From a virus, in IMG/VR virus record IMGVR_UViG_3300036846_000307, positions 1-21,663 of that record: DNA of 21,663 nucleotides. One strand, written 5' to 3'. The notes below the pieces were generated by a model, which was not told where the DNA came from, ran no database searches, and saw only the letters and a list, made by a program, of their open reading frames with translations. Positions 15,735 to 21,312 of the stretch are shown piece by piece. The translations under genes and the position numbers were made by a program. Position 1 is the first letter of the stretch, and every line of letters begins with the position of its first letter.

Positions 15735-15766
15735 TAGACACGCCGGAACTGGCCCCGGCGTGTCTA
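15735..15766 (+). terminator. Perfect 12-bp hairpin after integrase (terminator-like)
   Basis: TAGACACGCCGG (15735-15746) and CCGGCGTGTCTA (15755-15766) form a perfect 12-bp stem with an 8-base loop, 24 bases after the integrase stop. The stem could end integrase transcription, but no T-run follows. It is built from the facing halves of the two operator repeats, so it may be a by-product of operator arrangement. Confidence 0.4.
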
Positions 15767-15771
15767 CAAGG

Positions 15772-15777
15772 TATACA
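15772..15777 (+). promoter_or_regulatory. Candidate -10 box giving a leaderless transcript
   Basis: TATACA at 15772-15777 ends 8 bases before ATG 15786. No ribosome-binding site precedes that ATG, so a leaderless mRNA, common in actinobacteria, would fit. No good -35 is seen. The box lies inside the second operator-like repeat. Confidence 0.4.
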
Positions 15778-15785
15778 CTGACGCC

Positions 15786-16223
15786 ATGACAAACACACAG
15801 ACACCCACCACCCCCACGGCCGTACGGACGTGGAACCGACCGCACACTAAGGCGACCGTCACGATCACGTTCGCGGACGGGACGACCGCGAAGGCGGGCG
15901 GCGCACGCGCGGAGCGCTGCTCCTACGCCCTGCTCTATTCCGACCGACGTACCGGCGCGTGGCGCCTGCTGGGGCTGCGCTCCGAACCGAAAACTGACAG
16001 CAACTACGGCGCGCAGTTCATCGTCCCGATCACCGAGGGCGAGGCGGTCGGCGGCCGCATCGACTGGATCGTGTCGCCCGTACACCACCAGTGCGCGACG
16101 TGCGACCAGGCCGCGAACGAGGCGATCAGCCTGGCCCGTGTGACCGGCGCGACCGGCGCGACGTTCGCAAGCGGGCACGTCGGCAACTGCGGCGCCAGTG
16201 TCACCCGTCAGGGCGCACGATGA
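15786..16223 (+). CDS. Hypothetical protein with Cys/His cluster
   Basis: I do not recognise this 145-residue protein. The Thr/Pro-rich start is followed by a beta-like stretch (KATVTITFADGTTAKAG, DRRTGAWRLLGLRSEP). The C-terminal third has His100, His101, Cys103, Cys106, His131 and Cys135, which could bind a metal. It is the first gene behind the paired operator repeats and overlaps the HTH gene by ATGA, so the two are probably co-expressed and tightly regulated. It may be part of a lysogeny or control module; this is inferred from position. Confidence 0.7.
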   Translation: MTNTQTPTTPTAVRTWNRPHTKATVTITFADGTTAKAGGARAERCSYALLYSDRRTGAWRLLGLRSEPKTDSNYGAQFIVPITEGEAVGGRIDWIVSPVHHQCATCDQAANEAISLARVTGATGATFASGHVGNCGASVTRQGAR

Positions 16224-16408
16224 CTCCCCGCGCCGATATCGCCCGGCTGGACCGTATCCGCCAGGCCGCCGACAACGCTCGAGCCTGGACTGAGGACCGG
16301 GACGTACTGGTGCGCCAGGCGGTCGCGGCGGGCGCGTCGCTGCGCACGGTCGGCGCGGTGGCGGGACTCAGCCACGGCGCCATCGCGAAGATCGTGGCCC
16401 GCGGCTAG
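16220..16408 (+). CDS. Small helix-turn-helix protein
   Basis: The 62-residue protein consists of a charged N-terminal helix (DIARLDRIRQAADNARAWTED) and a C-terminal helix-turn-helix, AGASLRTVGAVAGLSHGAIAKIV, at about residues 37-60. It probably binds DNA as a dimer. The ATGA overlap places it in an operon with the preceding gene behind paired palindromes at 15724-15777, so autoregulation is plausible. It could be the phage's immunity or control repressor, though it is much smaller than cI-type repressors. The stop overlaps by 4 bases the stop of the convergent minus-strand gene. Confidence 0.72.
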   Translation: MTPRADIARLDRIRQAADNARAWTEDRDVLVRQAVAAGASLRTVGAVAGLSHGAIAKIVARG

Positions 16409-16827
16409 CGCCGCCTGGTGATCCCCGCGGCCTTGAGGTCCGCGGCGGGCACGCCCATTTCCCGAAACGTTGCGTACTCGATAGGGCCGCCCGGCCGACG
16501 GGCGGCCCATTGCGCGCCGTAGGCGATGAACACGGCCCGGTCGTCGGTTCCGTCCTCGCCCGCCTGCGCACGCTCGAGCGCAGCGCGCAGGTCGCGGATG
16601 CGCTGACGCTGCTGCAGTTCCGCGACCTTGCTCGAGGTCGTCGCGGCCTTCGCCGCGATCACGTCGATGGCGCGGGCGATCACCGCGGGATCGTCGGTCA
16701 CCGCGGGGAAGCCGCGCAGCGCACCTAACGCGATCCTGACGCGGCCCGCGCGCTGCCCGTTCACGGAACGCAGGTAGCGGCCGACCGCCTTACTGATTTC
16801 GGAATCGGTCGGTTCCTGGTCGGTCAT
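16405..16827 (-). CDS. Hypothetical helical protein, minus-strand operon gene 2
   Basis: This 140-residue protein is not recognised. It has an N-terminal helical part (SEISKAVGRYLRSVNG), a central coiled-coil-like region (KVAELQQRQRIRDLRAALERAQ) and a C-terminal YATFREMGVPAADLKAAGI segment. Its ATG overlaps the stop of the upstream minus-strand gene (ATGA), so the two are co-translated. It is one of only two leftward genes, divergent from the excisionase-recombination operon, a typical place for lysogeny genes. No helix-turn-helix is evident. Confidence 0.72.
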   Translation of the reverse strand: MTDQEPTDSEISKAVGRYLRSVNGQRAGRVRIALGALRGFPAVTDDPAVIARAIDVIAAKAATTSSKVAELQQRQRIRDLRAALERAQAGEDGTDDRAVFIAYGAQWAARRPGGPIEYATFREMGVPAADLKAAGITRRR

Positions 16828-17111
16828 CGTGACGCCCTCCCGCGGCGTAGGTGTTTCAGCAGGTCCAGCCGTAGCTGCGCGCGCGTGGGGGTTTCGTCCG
16901 CGGCCAGGCTGTAGTCGGGCGGCGCGTCATAGTGGCGTGTCGACAGTTCGCCGCGGCTGTCGATCACGTCGTGGCGTTCCATCGTGCAGCGCACACAACG
17001 CAGGCTGAACCGCTGGCCCCAGTCGGGCGGACGTTTCCCGTGGGGGATGAAATCCTCCCAGGCGTGGCCCCAGGTCCGACACTTTTCGTACTCGAGTCGC
17101 AAGCGCGGCAC
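16824..17111 (-). CDS. Zinc-ribbon-like protein, minus-strand operon gene 1
   Basis: With GTG at 17111 as start, the 95-residue product has Cys11 and His16 in CRTWGHAWEDF and the pair Cys39/Cys42 in LRCVRCTMERHDV, a probable zinc site. Similar short proteins occur in many actinobacteriophages, function unknown to me. The start is chosen because a run of eight G (17119-17126 on the minus strand) lies 7 bases upstream and homologous sequence seems to begin there. An in-frame ATG at 17369 would give 181 residues but would overlap the divergent gene. It could be a DNA-binding regulator. Confidence 0.68.
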   Translation of the reverse strand: MPRLRLEYEKCRTWGHAWEDFIPHGKRPPDWGQRFSLRCVRCTMERHDVIDSRGELSTRHYDAPPDYSLAADETPTRAQLRLDLLKHLRRGRASR

Positions 17112-17349
17112 GGGCGATCCCCCCCCGATCGGGAAAAACTTTCGCACGTTCGACCAGTTCGGCAGACCGTTTACCACAGAATCGGTCGGGATGGGTGAAC
17201 GGAAGGGAAATCCTGCTGGACCCAGGCGCCCGGCCGGTTTACGGTCGTCGGTACCGCCAGTTGGGGGTGGCGCGGTCGACACGGCAGGGAACGGCGCGGC
17301 AGACCGCACACAACGTACGCGGGGGACGAACGCGAAGGGGTCCGCGCCC
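17112..17349. promoter_or_regulatory. Divergent intergenic region (candidate lysogeny-lysis switch)
   Basis: This 238-base stretch separates the leftward pair from the rightward early operon, so promoters for both should lie here. ACCGTTTACC (17166-17175; GGTAAACGGT on the other strand) and GGTTTACGGT (17236-17245) are related 10-mers facing opposite ways. I see no convincing -35/-10 pair on either strand. An 8-base C-run at 17119-17126 is best explained as the minus-strand ribosome-binding site. Confidence 0.45.
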
Positions 17350-17553
17350 ATGCCGCCGAAGAGTCGCAACCGCGAAGAGTCGACCTACTACACCGCGCAG
17401 GAACTGGCCGACGTGCTCGAGGTCAGCGTGCAGTCGGTCTACACGTTCCTGCAGCGCGGGTATTTCCCGTCGATGCGCGTCGGGCACCAGTACCGCATTC
17501 CGAAACGGGCAATTGACGAACTGATCGCGCGGGCCACGACGAACGCGCGCTAG
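17350..17553 (+). CDS. Excisionase-like helix-turn-helix protein
   Basis: This 67-residue protein carries the MerR/excisionase-type winged helix: YYTAQELADVLEVSVQSVYT as helix-turn-helix (about residues 13-32), then FLQRGYFPSMRVGHQYRIPK as the wing, then RAIDELI. Such proteins direct the integrase towards excision or act as early regulators. GAAGGGG (17334-17340) lies 9 bases before ATG 17350; the in-frame extension upstream to 16984 is non-coding. As first gene of the rightward early operon it is well placed to act at induction. Confidence 0.82.
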   Translation: MPPKSRNREESTYYTAQELADVLEVSVQSVYTFLQRGYFPSMRVGHQYRIPKRAIDELIARATTNAR

Positions 17554-17557
17554 CGCC

Positions 17558-18325
17558 ATGCCCGGCGCAACGCGGCGCATCGACCGCGGCAGCGGACACA
17601 GCTACGTCCTCGACGGCGAACCGGTCGCGGGAGTCACGACGATCCTGTCCGAAGGCGTCCCGAAACCGGGACTGATCGACGCGGCCGCGCGCGAGACCGC
17701 GAACTACGCGGTGAACAACTGGGACACGCTCGGCGCGCTCGACCTCGCGCAACGGCTGCGCAAGGTGGAGAAGGGCCGTTACGAATCGTGGAACCGGGCG
17801 ACCGTGCGCGGCACGAAAGTCCACGCGTACGCGGCCGCGCTCATGGCGGGCGAAGAGGTCGACGTGCCCGATCAGTACGTGGCGCACGTCGACCAGTGCC
17901 TGGCGTTCATGGCTGATTTCGACGTGACCGCGCTCGCGCTCGAGGTCACGGTGATAAACCGGCAGTACCGGTACATGGGAGCGCTCGACCTGCTCGCGAC
18001 CCTGGGCGACGCGCCGGAACTGTGGCTGCTCGACTGGAAAACCTCGGCGTCGGGCGTGTGGCCCGAGGTCGCGTTACAACTGGCCGCGTACGCGCACTGT
18101 TCGACCATGCTCGACCCGGACGGCGCAGAGGTCCCGCTCCCGCCGATCGCGCGCGCGGGCGCGGTTCACCTGCGCGCTGACGGCTATGACCTGCTGCCCG
18201 TCGACGTGTCCGATGACACGTTCCGAACGTTCCTGTACGTGCAGCAGGTCGCGCAGTACCGGGCGCAACCGCGCAGCGACTACATCGGGGACCGCGTGCC
18301 CGTGCCGCAGGCGGTCGGATCGTGA
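17558..18325 (+). CDS. PD-(D/E)XK exonuclease (RecB/Cas4-like)
   Basis: The 255-residue protein shows the nuclease core: TVRGTKVHAYAAAL with His, Asp144 in YMGALDLLA, the metal-binding Asp159-Trp-Lys161 in LLDWKTSASG, and Gln174...Tyr178 in ALQLAAYAHC. This matches RecB/Cas4-type exonucleases paired with annealing proteins in actinophages, which resect DNA ends to single strands. It starts 4 bases after the previous stop with no clear ribosome-binding site. Its stop overlaps the RecT-like gene by GTGA, so the partners are made together. Confidence 0.9.
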   Translation: MPGATRRIDRGSGHSYVLDGEPVAGVTTILSEGVPKPGLIDAAARETANYAVNNWDTLGALDLAQRLRKVEKGRYESWNRATVRGTKVHAYAAALMAGEEVDVPDQYVAHVDQCLAFMADFDVTALALEVTVINRQYRYMGALDLLATLGDAPELWLLDWKTSASGVWPEVALQLAAYAHCSTMLDPDGAEVPLPPIARAGAVHLRADGYDLLPVDVSDDTFRTFLYVQQVAQYRAQPRSDYIGDRVPVPQAVGS

Positions 18326-19281
18326 CCCTGGCCCGCATCGTGCCCGACTACGAACCGGCCCGCAGGTCATGGGTCGAATTGATGGCGCCCGCGATCGAAC
18401 TGGCGAAGGCGATCGCGGCGACCGATTTCGTGCCGCGGGCGATGCGCAACAGTCCCGCCGCGATCAGCGCCGCCATCCTGTACGGCGACGAAATCGGGAT
18501 CGGGCCCATGCAGTCCCTGTCGAAAATCGCGGTCATCGACGGGCGCCCGTTCATCGCCGCGGAAGCGCAGCGGGCGCTGGTCCTCGCCGCGGGACATTCA
18601 CTGTGGATCGAATCCGCGACGAACACGTCAGTCACCTGGTGCGGACGGCGCAACGGTACCGACCAGGTGACGAAAATCACCTGGACCGACGATGACGCCC
18701 GGCGCGCCCACCTGGACGGGAAACCGAACTGGCGCAGCTACCCGCGCGCCATGCTCAGCGCGCGGGCGTCGGCCGAACTGGTGCGGGCCCTGTTCCCGGA
18801 CGTGATCGGCGGCCTCGGCGCGCTCGAGGAACAGGACGATCTCGACCTCCCGGACGGCGCGGGCTCGAACCCCGCACTGGGCGCCGCGCCGTCCGGGACT
18901 CAGCGGAGGCGCAGGGCGAAAGTGGCTGACTCCCCTGCGCCACCGACGGCGGCCGCGTCAGTACCGACCGGCGAACGTCCGGGCGTTCCCATACTGGCGC
19001 GGCCGCCCCTACCCGGCGAGGTCGTCGACGAACCGGCGCCGACGATCACCCGCGCCCAGTCGAACCGGCTGCACGGCCTGTTCAAGCGGCGCGGCATGAC
19101 CGGCCGGAACGACCGGCTGAACCTGACGCGCGAGGTCGTCGGCCGCCCCGACCTGCAATCGTCGAAAGACCTCACCAGCGCCGACGCGGACCGGCTGGCG
19201 GACTACCTGGAATCGCTGCCCGTGCTCGACCAGCAGGCGCTCGACCTCGAGGGCCAGGGCGAAGGCGAGGGCGACCAGTGA
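18322..19281 (+). CDS. RecT-like single-strand annealing protein
   Basis: Residues about 10-170 match the actinophage RecT-like pattern: LAKAIAATDFVPRAMRNSP, AAISAAILYGDEIGIGPMQS, LSKIAVIDGRPFIAAEAQRA, and NWRSYPRAMLSARASAELVR followed by FPDVIGGLGALEEQ. A Pro/Ala-rich linker leads to a second small domain at about 241-300 (TITRAQSNRLHGLFKRRGMT...SSKDLTSADADRLADYL), common at the C-terminus of these proteins. It should coat and anneal single strands made by the adjacent exonuclease. The acidic tail ends in GEGEGDQ. The GTG start overlaps the exonuclease stop. Confidence 0.9.
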   Translation: MTLARIVPDYEPARRSWVELMAPAIELAKAIAATDFVPRAMRNSPAAISAAILYGDEIGIGPMQSLSKIAVIDGRPFIAAEAQRALVLAAGHSLWIESATNTSVTWCGRRNGTDQVTKITWTDDDARRAHLDGKPNWRSYPRAMLSARASAELVRALFPDVIGGLGALEEQDDLDLPDGAGSNPALGAAPSGTQRRRRAKVADSPAPPTAAASVPTGERPGVPILARPPLPGEVVDEPAPTITRAQSNRLHGLFKRRGMTGRNDRLNLTREVVGRPDLQSSKDLTSADADRLADYLESLPVLDQQALDLEGQGEGEGDQ

Positions 19282-19388
19282 TCCGGCGCCGCTGGCCGCG
19301 CCGCACACGCCCGCATCGCGACCGCTGGCCGCGCTGGTTCGTCACGATGCACGCGCCGCCCGCGACCGTGCGCAAGGTGCCCCGATGA
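19278..19388 (+). CDS. Arg-rich 36-residue microprotein
   Basis: A frame runs from GTG 19278, which overlaps the RecT-like stop (GTGA), to TGA 19386-19388, which overlaps the next ATG (ATGA). The 36-residue product has 11 Arg, one Lys and four Trp, with related segments RRRWPRRT and HRDRWPRWF. The double 4-base overlap matches the coupling rule of this operon and argues for real translation. It may bind nucleic acid. I do not recognise a family. It could also be only a coupling peptide. Confidence 0.55.
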   Translation: MIRRRWPRRTRPHRDRWPRWFVTMHAPPATVRKVPR

Positions 19389-19645
19389 TCCTCGACGACG
19401 ACGACCCGGACGCGGTCGCGCAGCGACTGGCGTTCGCGTTCCGGCGCCAGGACCCGTCCGCGTTCCGGCTGATCGAACTGGCCGACGCGATCCCGCCCGG
19501 CCCCTGGTATCACCAGCGCGGCGACGACGGCGTACTGGTCCTGTGGGCAGGTGACGAACCCCTGGCCGCGCTGTATGGCGGCGTCGACCTCGCGAAATAC
19601 CTCGAGGCGTGCGCCCCGGCCCGCCTACTGGGCGGTAACCCGTGA
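19385..19645 (+). CDS. Hypothetical acidic protein
   Basis: This 86-residue protein is unrecognised. It starts with an Asp run (MILDDDDPDA), then a helix (VAQRLAFAFRR), and a probable beta region PGPWYHQRGDDGVLVLWAGDE followed by PLAALYGGVDLAKYL. It is coupled on both sides, by ATGA with the preceding microprotein and by GTGA with the following gene. Confidence 0.68.
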   Translation: MILDDDDPDAVAQRLAFAFRRQDPSAFRLIELADAIPPGPWYHQRGDDGVLVLWAGDEPLAALYGGVDLAKYLEACAPARLLGGNP

Positions 19646-19896
19646 ACCTGGCCGACATGCCGCCACGGATGCGCAGGGCCGCTACTGTCGCGCTCGCCCG
19701 CGACCTGGCAGTCAGGGCGGCGTCGGCCGAATCCCCCCGATCCGGCCGACCGAAGGGCGGGCGCGTGTCCGACGGAACGGGCACGCGCCCGGCCCGGTAC
19801 CGCTGTGCCCGCTGCGGCGCCCTGTTCAGCGCGTGGGCGCCCGCGCAACGCCACGCGACCGATCAGCGCCACCCGCGTATCGGGATCGTCCTTTGA
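19642..19896 (+). CDS. Small zinc-finger protein
   Basis: The 84-residue product has an Ala/Arg-rich helix, a basic disordered middle, and a C-terminal C2H2-type site: Cys55-x2-Cys58-x12-His71-x5-His77 in YRCARCGALFSAWAPAQRHA. It probably binds DNA or protein. The GTG start overlaps the previous stop, and its own stop overlaps a TTG start (TTGA). Confidence 0.7.
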   Translation: MNLADMPPRMRRAATVALARDLAVRAASAESPRSGRPKGGRVSDGTGTRPARYRCARCGALFSAWAPAQRHATDQRHPRIGIVL

Positions 19897-20459
19897 GCGT
19901 GTCCGTCGTGATCGTGTGCCCGTCGGGCACTGACCCGGCCGCGCAGACACGCGCCGCGCTCGAGGTCGGCGCCTGGTCGCGCGTCGGCGCGGACACCTGG
20001 GCGCTGATCGTCGACGACGATGAAGCGGTACGGCGCGCGCGGGGTCGGGAACGGCAGCGGCGCTACCGCGACACCCACCGATCGGGCGTCACATCCCGTC
20101 ACGAGGATGAGGACCCAGGGCGTCACATCCCGTCACGAAATGGTGACGCGATGTCACACGGCGACCCGGAAAATCCCTGGTCAGACCCGGCGCGTCACCA
20201 GGGCGTTACAGGGGAACCCCCTTTAGGGGGGTTTCCCCCTGTAACGGACCCCCTGGGTGACGCTGGCGTGACAGGGGCTACAGATGGCGCGGGTGACGCG
20301 CTGTCACCGCGTCACACGACGGCCGCGCGCGACAACGTGACACGGCACTACTGGGAACGCACCGATGACGCAGGACCGCTCGACGACCTCGAGCGCGCGA
20401 AGGCACAGCGCGGACTCGCGTCGATGCGCGCCGCGCTGCCCGATCGGAACCGGGAATGA
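19893..20459 (+). CDS. Candidate replication-initiator-type protein carrying an iteron array
   Basis: The start is TTG 19893 (TTGA overlap) or GTG 19899; the longer form has 188 residues. Residues 1-50 are folded in appearance (VVIVCPSGTDPAAQTRAALE, WSRVGADTWALIVDDDEAV), followed by a basic stretch RRARGRERQRRYRDTHRSG. The middle, about residues 64-150, is low-complexity and repetitive with GVT and RH elements because the DNA consists of GTCAC repeats and a hairpin. The C-terminus (DDLERAKAQRGLASMRAALP) looks helical. A gene that holds its own binding sites recalls lambda O. No winged helix is certain, so the initiator role is inference; it may simply host the DNA element. Confidence 0.55.
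   Translation: MSVSVVIVCPSGTDPAAQTRAALEVGAWSRVGADTWALIVDDDEAVRRARGRERQRRYRDTHRSGVTSRHEDEDPGRHIPSRNGDAMSHGDPENPWSDPARHQGVTGEPPLGGFPPVTDPLGDAGVTGATDGAGDALSPRHTTAARDNVTRHYWERTDDAGPLDDLERAKAQRGLASMRAALPDRNRE
20084..20138 (+). repeat. Perfect 21-bp direct repeat in two reading frames
   Basis: Positions 20084-20104 and 20118-20138 are identical over 21 bases and contain GTCACATCCCGTCACGA. Their offset of 34 bases is not a multiple of three, so the first copy is read as VTSRH and the second as RHIPSR. Confidence 0.85.
20196..20259. repeat. Long near-perfect hairpin inside the iteron array
   Basis: 20204-20221 pairs with 20227-20246 over 18 bp, with two single-base bulges and a TTTAG loop at 20222-20226. 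After a 4-base bulge (20247-20250), CACCAGGG (20196-20203) pairs with CCCTGGGTG (20251-20259) with one bulge, giving about 26 bp in total. No T-run follows and the reading frame continues through it, so an intrinsic terminator is unlikely. It could be a cruciform or single-strand initiation structure of the proposed origin. Confidence 0.75.
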
Positions 20460-20833
20460 CCGCGCTAGCCGTACACCTGGAAGGCACCAGGGGCGCCCGA
20501 ACGCTCTGCGGACACCCAGGCGCCCGCCGAATCACGGCGATCCCGCAGGACGTGACCTGCGCCGACTGCCACTACATCGCGCAGGCGCGGCGAATCAGCG
20601 CGCGCCGAATGGCCGACGACCACCGCGCGGGCGAACTGCTCGACCTGATCCGCGCCTACCTGGCCGCGTGTGACGCGCTGGTCGACGATCCCGGCGGGCC
20701 CGGCTGGCTGGCGAACACGATCACCCGCGACAACGCCCTACACGCCCTGTACGTGGCTGTCGGCTGGCAGTACCCGACGACGTGCCGCCTGCCCAAAGGC
20801 TGGGTCGACGTGGACACCCAGGGGCGTACGTGA
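20456..20833 (+). CDS. Hypothetical protein with possible zinc knuckle
   Basis: This 125-residue protein is unrecognised. It has LCGHPGARR then DVTCADCHYIAQARR, giving Cys, His, Cys-x2-Cys and His that could bind zinc, followed by a helical part (HRAGELLDLIRAYLAACDAL) and an end with NALHALYVAVGWQYP. The ATG overlaps the preceding stop and its stop overlaps the HNH gene by GTGA. Confidence 0.7.
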   Translation: MTALAVHLEGTRGARTLCGHPGARRITAIPQDVTCADCHYIAQARRISARRMADDHRAGELLDLIRAYLAACDALVDDPGGPGWLANTITRDNALHALYVAVGWQYPTTCRLPKGWVDVDTQGRT

Positions 20834-21096
20834 CCACCTATGACCCTCGGCTGAACACGCGGGGTTACAAGCTGCTGCGCGCCTGGGTCCTCGACCGGGA
20901 CCGGCACGCCTGCCAGATACGCGGGCCGCGCTGCACCCATGTCGCCACCGAGGTCGATCACATCGAATGTCGGGCCGACGGCGGCGACGTGTTCGCCCCG
21001 ACGAACCTGCGGGCCGCCTGCCGCCCCTGTAACGGCTGGCTGGCCGCGTTGCGTACCAACCGCCTGCGGCGCGGTGCGCTCGACCTACGGCTGTAG
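20830..21096 (+). CDS. HNH endonuclease
   Basis: The 88-residue protein carries a complete HNH core: Cys28 and Cys35 in ACQIRGPRC, Asp43-His44 in VDHIECRADGG, Asn59 in PTNLRAACRPCN, and Cys64-x2-Cys67 followed by Asn68. Small HNH nucleases near the terminase genes often assist cos cleavage and packaging in siphophages; if the genome is circular, this gene is about 900 bases upstream of the small terminase. It is translated from GTG 20830 by overlap with the preceding gene; the longer frame from 20782 is rejected. Confidence 0.9.
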   Translation: MTTYDPRLNTRGYKLLRAWVLDRDRHACQIRGPRCTHVATEVDHIECRADGGDVFAPTNLRAACRPCNGWLAALRTNRLRRGALDLRL

Positions 21097-21105
21097 GGGG
21101 GACCT

Positions 21106-21312
21106 ATGGAGACTGCTGCACGTTCCCGCTGCTGCTACTGCGGTCAGCCGTGCGACCCTCGATATCGGGAGGTCACGGGCTGGGAACAGGTACGTTCGCA
21201 AGGCGGCGCGAACCGCATCATCGCCCGTACCGAAACCGGGCGGTACGTCTGCACGTTGCACGCCCAGCAGATACAGCGCGGACTGTCACCCGATCAGGGC
21301 ACGCTGCTATGA
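21106..21312 (+). CDS. Small Cys-rich zinc-binding protein
   Basis: The 68-residue protein has CCYCGQPC near the N-terminus, then GWEQVRSQGGANRIIARTETG and YVCTLHAQQIQRG with Cys and His, so it likely folds around one zinc ion. Similar short proteins with a GWEQ.R..GG motif are frequent in actinobacteriophages, function unknown. GGGGGGA (21096-21102) lies 3 bases before the ATG, with the preceding stop at its edge. Its stop overlaps the next ATG. Confidence 0.75.
   Translation: METAARSRCCYCGQPCDPRYREVTGWEQVRSQGGANRIIARTETGRYVCTLHAQQIQRGLSPDQGTLL

Larger units (their letters stand above)
15724..15777. promoter_or_regulatory. Paired palindromic operator-like repeats
   Basis: TGTCTACCAGGTAGACA (15724-15740) is a perfect palindrome of 8-bp arms around one base. 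A second copy with two mismatches, TGTCTACAAGGTATACA (15761-15777), lies 37 bases downstream in the same orientation and covers the likely -10 box of the next gene. Paired 17-bp palindromes over a promoter are typical of a helix-turn-helix repressor. The nearest candidate binder is the HTH protein encoded at 16220-16408. Confidence 0.65.
20084..20341. repeat. GTCAC/GTGAC iteron-like array, candidate replication origin
   Basis: Exact GTCAC starts at 20088, 20098, 20122, 20132, 20153, 20194, 20303 and 20311. The same motif on the other strand, GTGAC, starts at 20143, 20257, 20268, 20293 and 20337. Variants GTTAC (20205) and GTAAC (20241) lie in the hairpin stem. Several neighbours are 10-11 bases apart, one helical turn. 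Base composition alone predicts about 0.5 copies in this length. The array flanks a hairpin and suggests cooperative binding by an initiator. It is inside a gene. Confidence 0.65.

Noticed and set aside
14661-16178. 505-codon minus-strand open frame across the integrase
   Set aside because: The integrase has all catalytic residues on the plus strand; the antisense product is low-complexity Arg/Gly/Val and spans a regulatory region.
16984-17349. N-terminal extension of the excisionase-like protein
   Set aside because: The extension overlaps the conserved zinc-ribbon gene on the other strand and looks non-coding; ATG 17350 has a suitable ribosome-binding site.
17112-17369. Longer start (ATG 17369) for the minus-strand zinc-ribbon gene
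   Set aside because: It would overlap the divergent excisionase-like gene and remove the promoter region; GTG 17111 has a G-rich site at 7-base spacing.
18868-18888. tRNA T-arm-like string (GGCTCGAACCCC) that might mark an att core or tRNA
   Set aside because: It lies inside the RecT-like coding sequence with no matching acceptor, D or anticodon arms, so it is chance.
20204-20246. Intrinsic terminator in the early operon
   Set aside because: The hairpin is strong, but no T-run follows and the open frame and coupled genes continue downstream.
20084-20341. CRISPR array
   Set aside because: Repeats are 5-21 bases with irregular spacing in both orientations and inside a gene; no uniform spacers and no cas genes.
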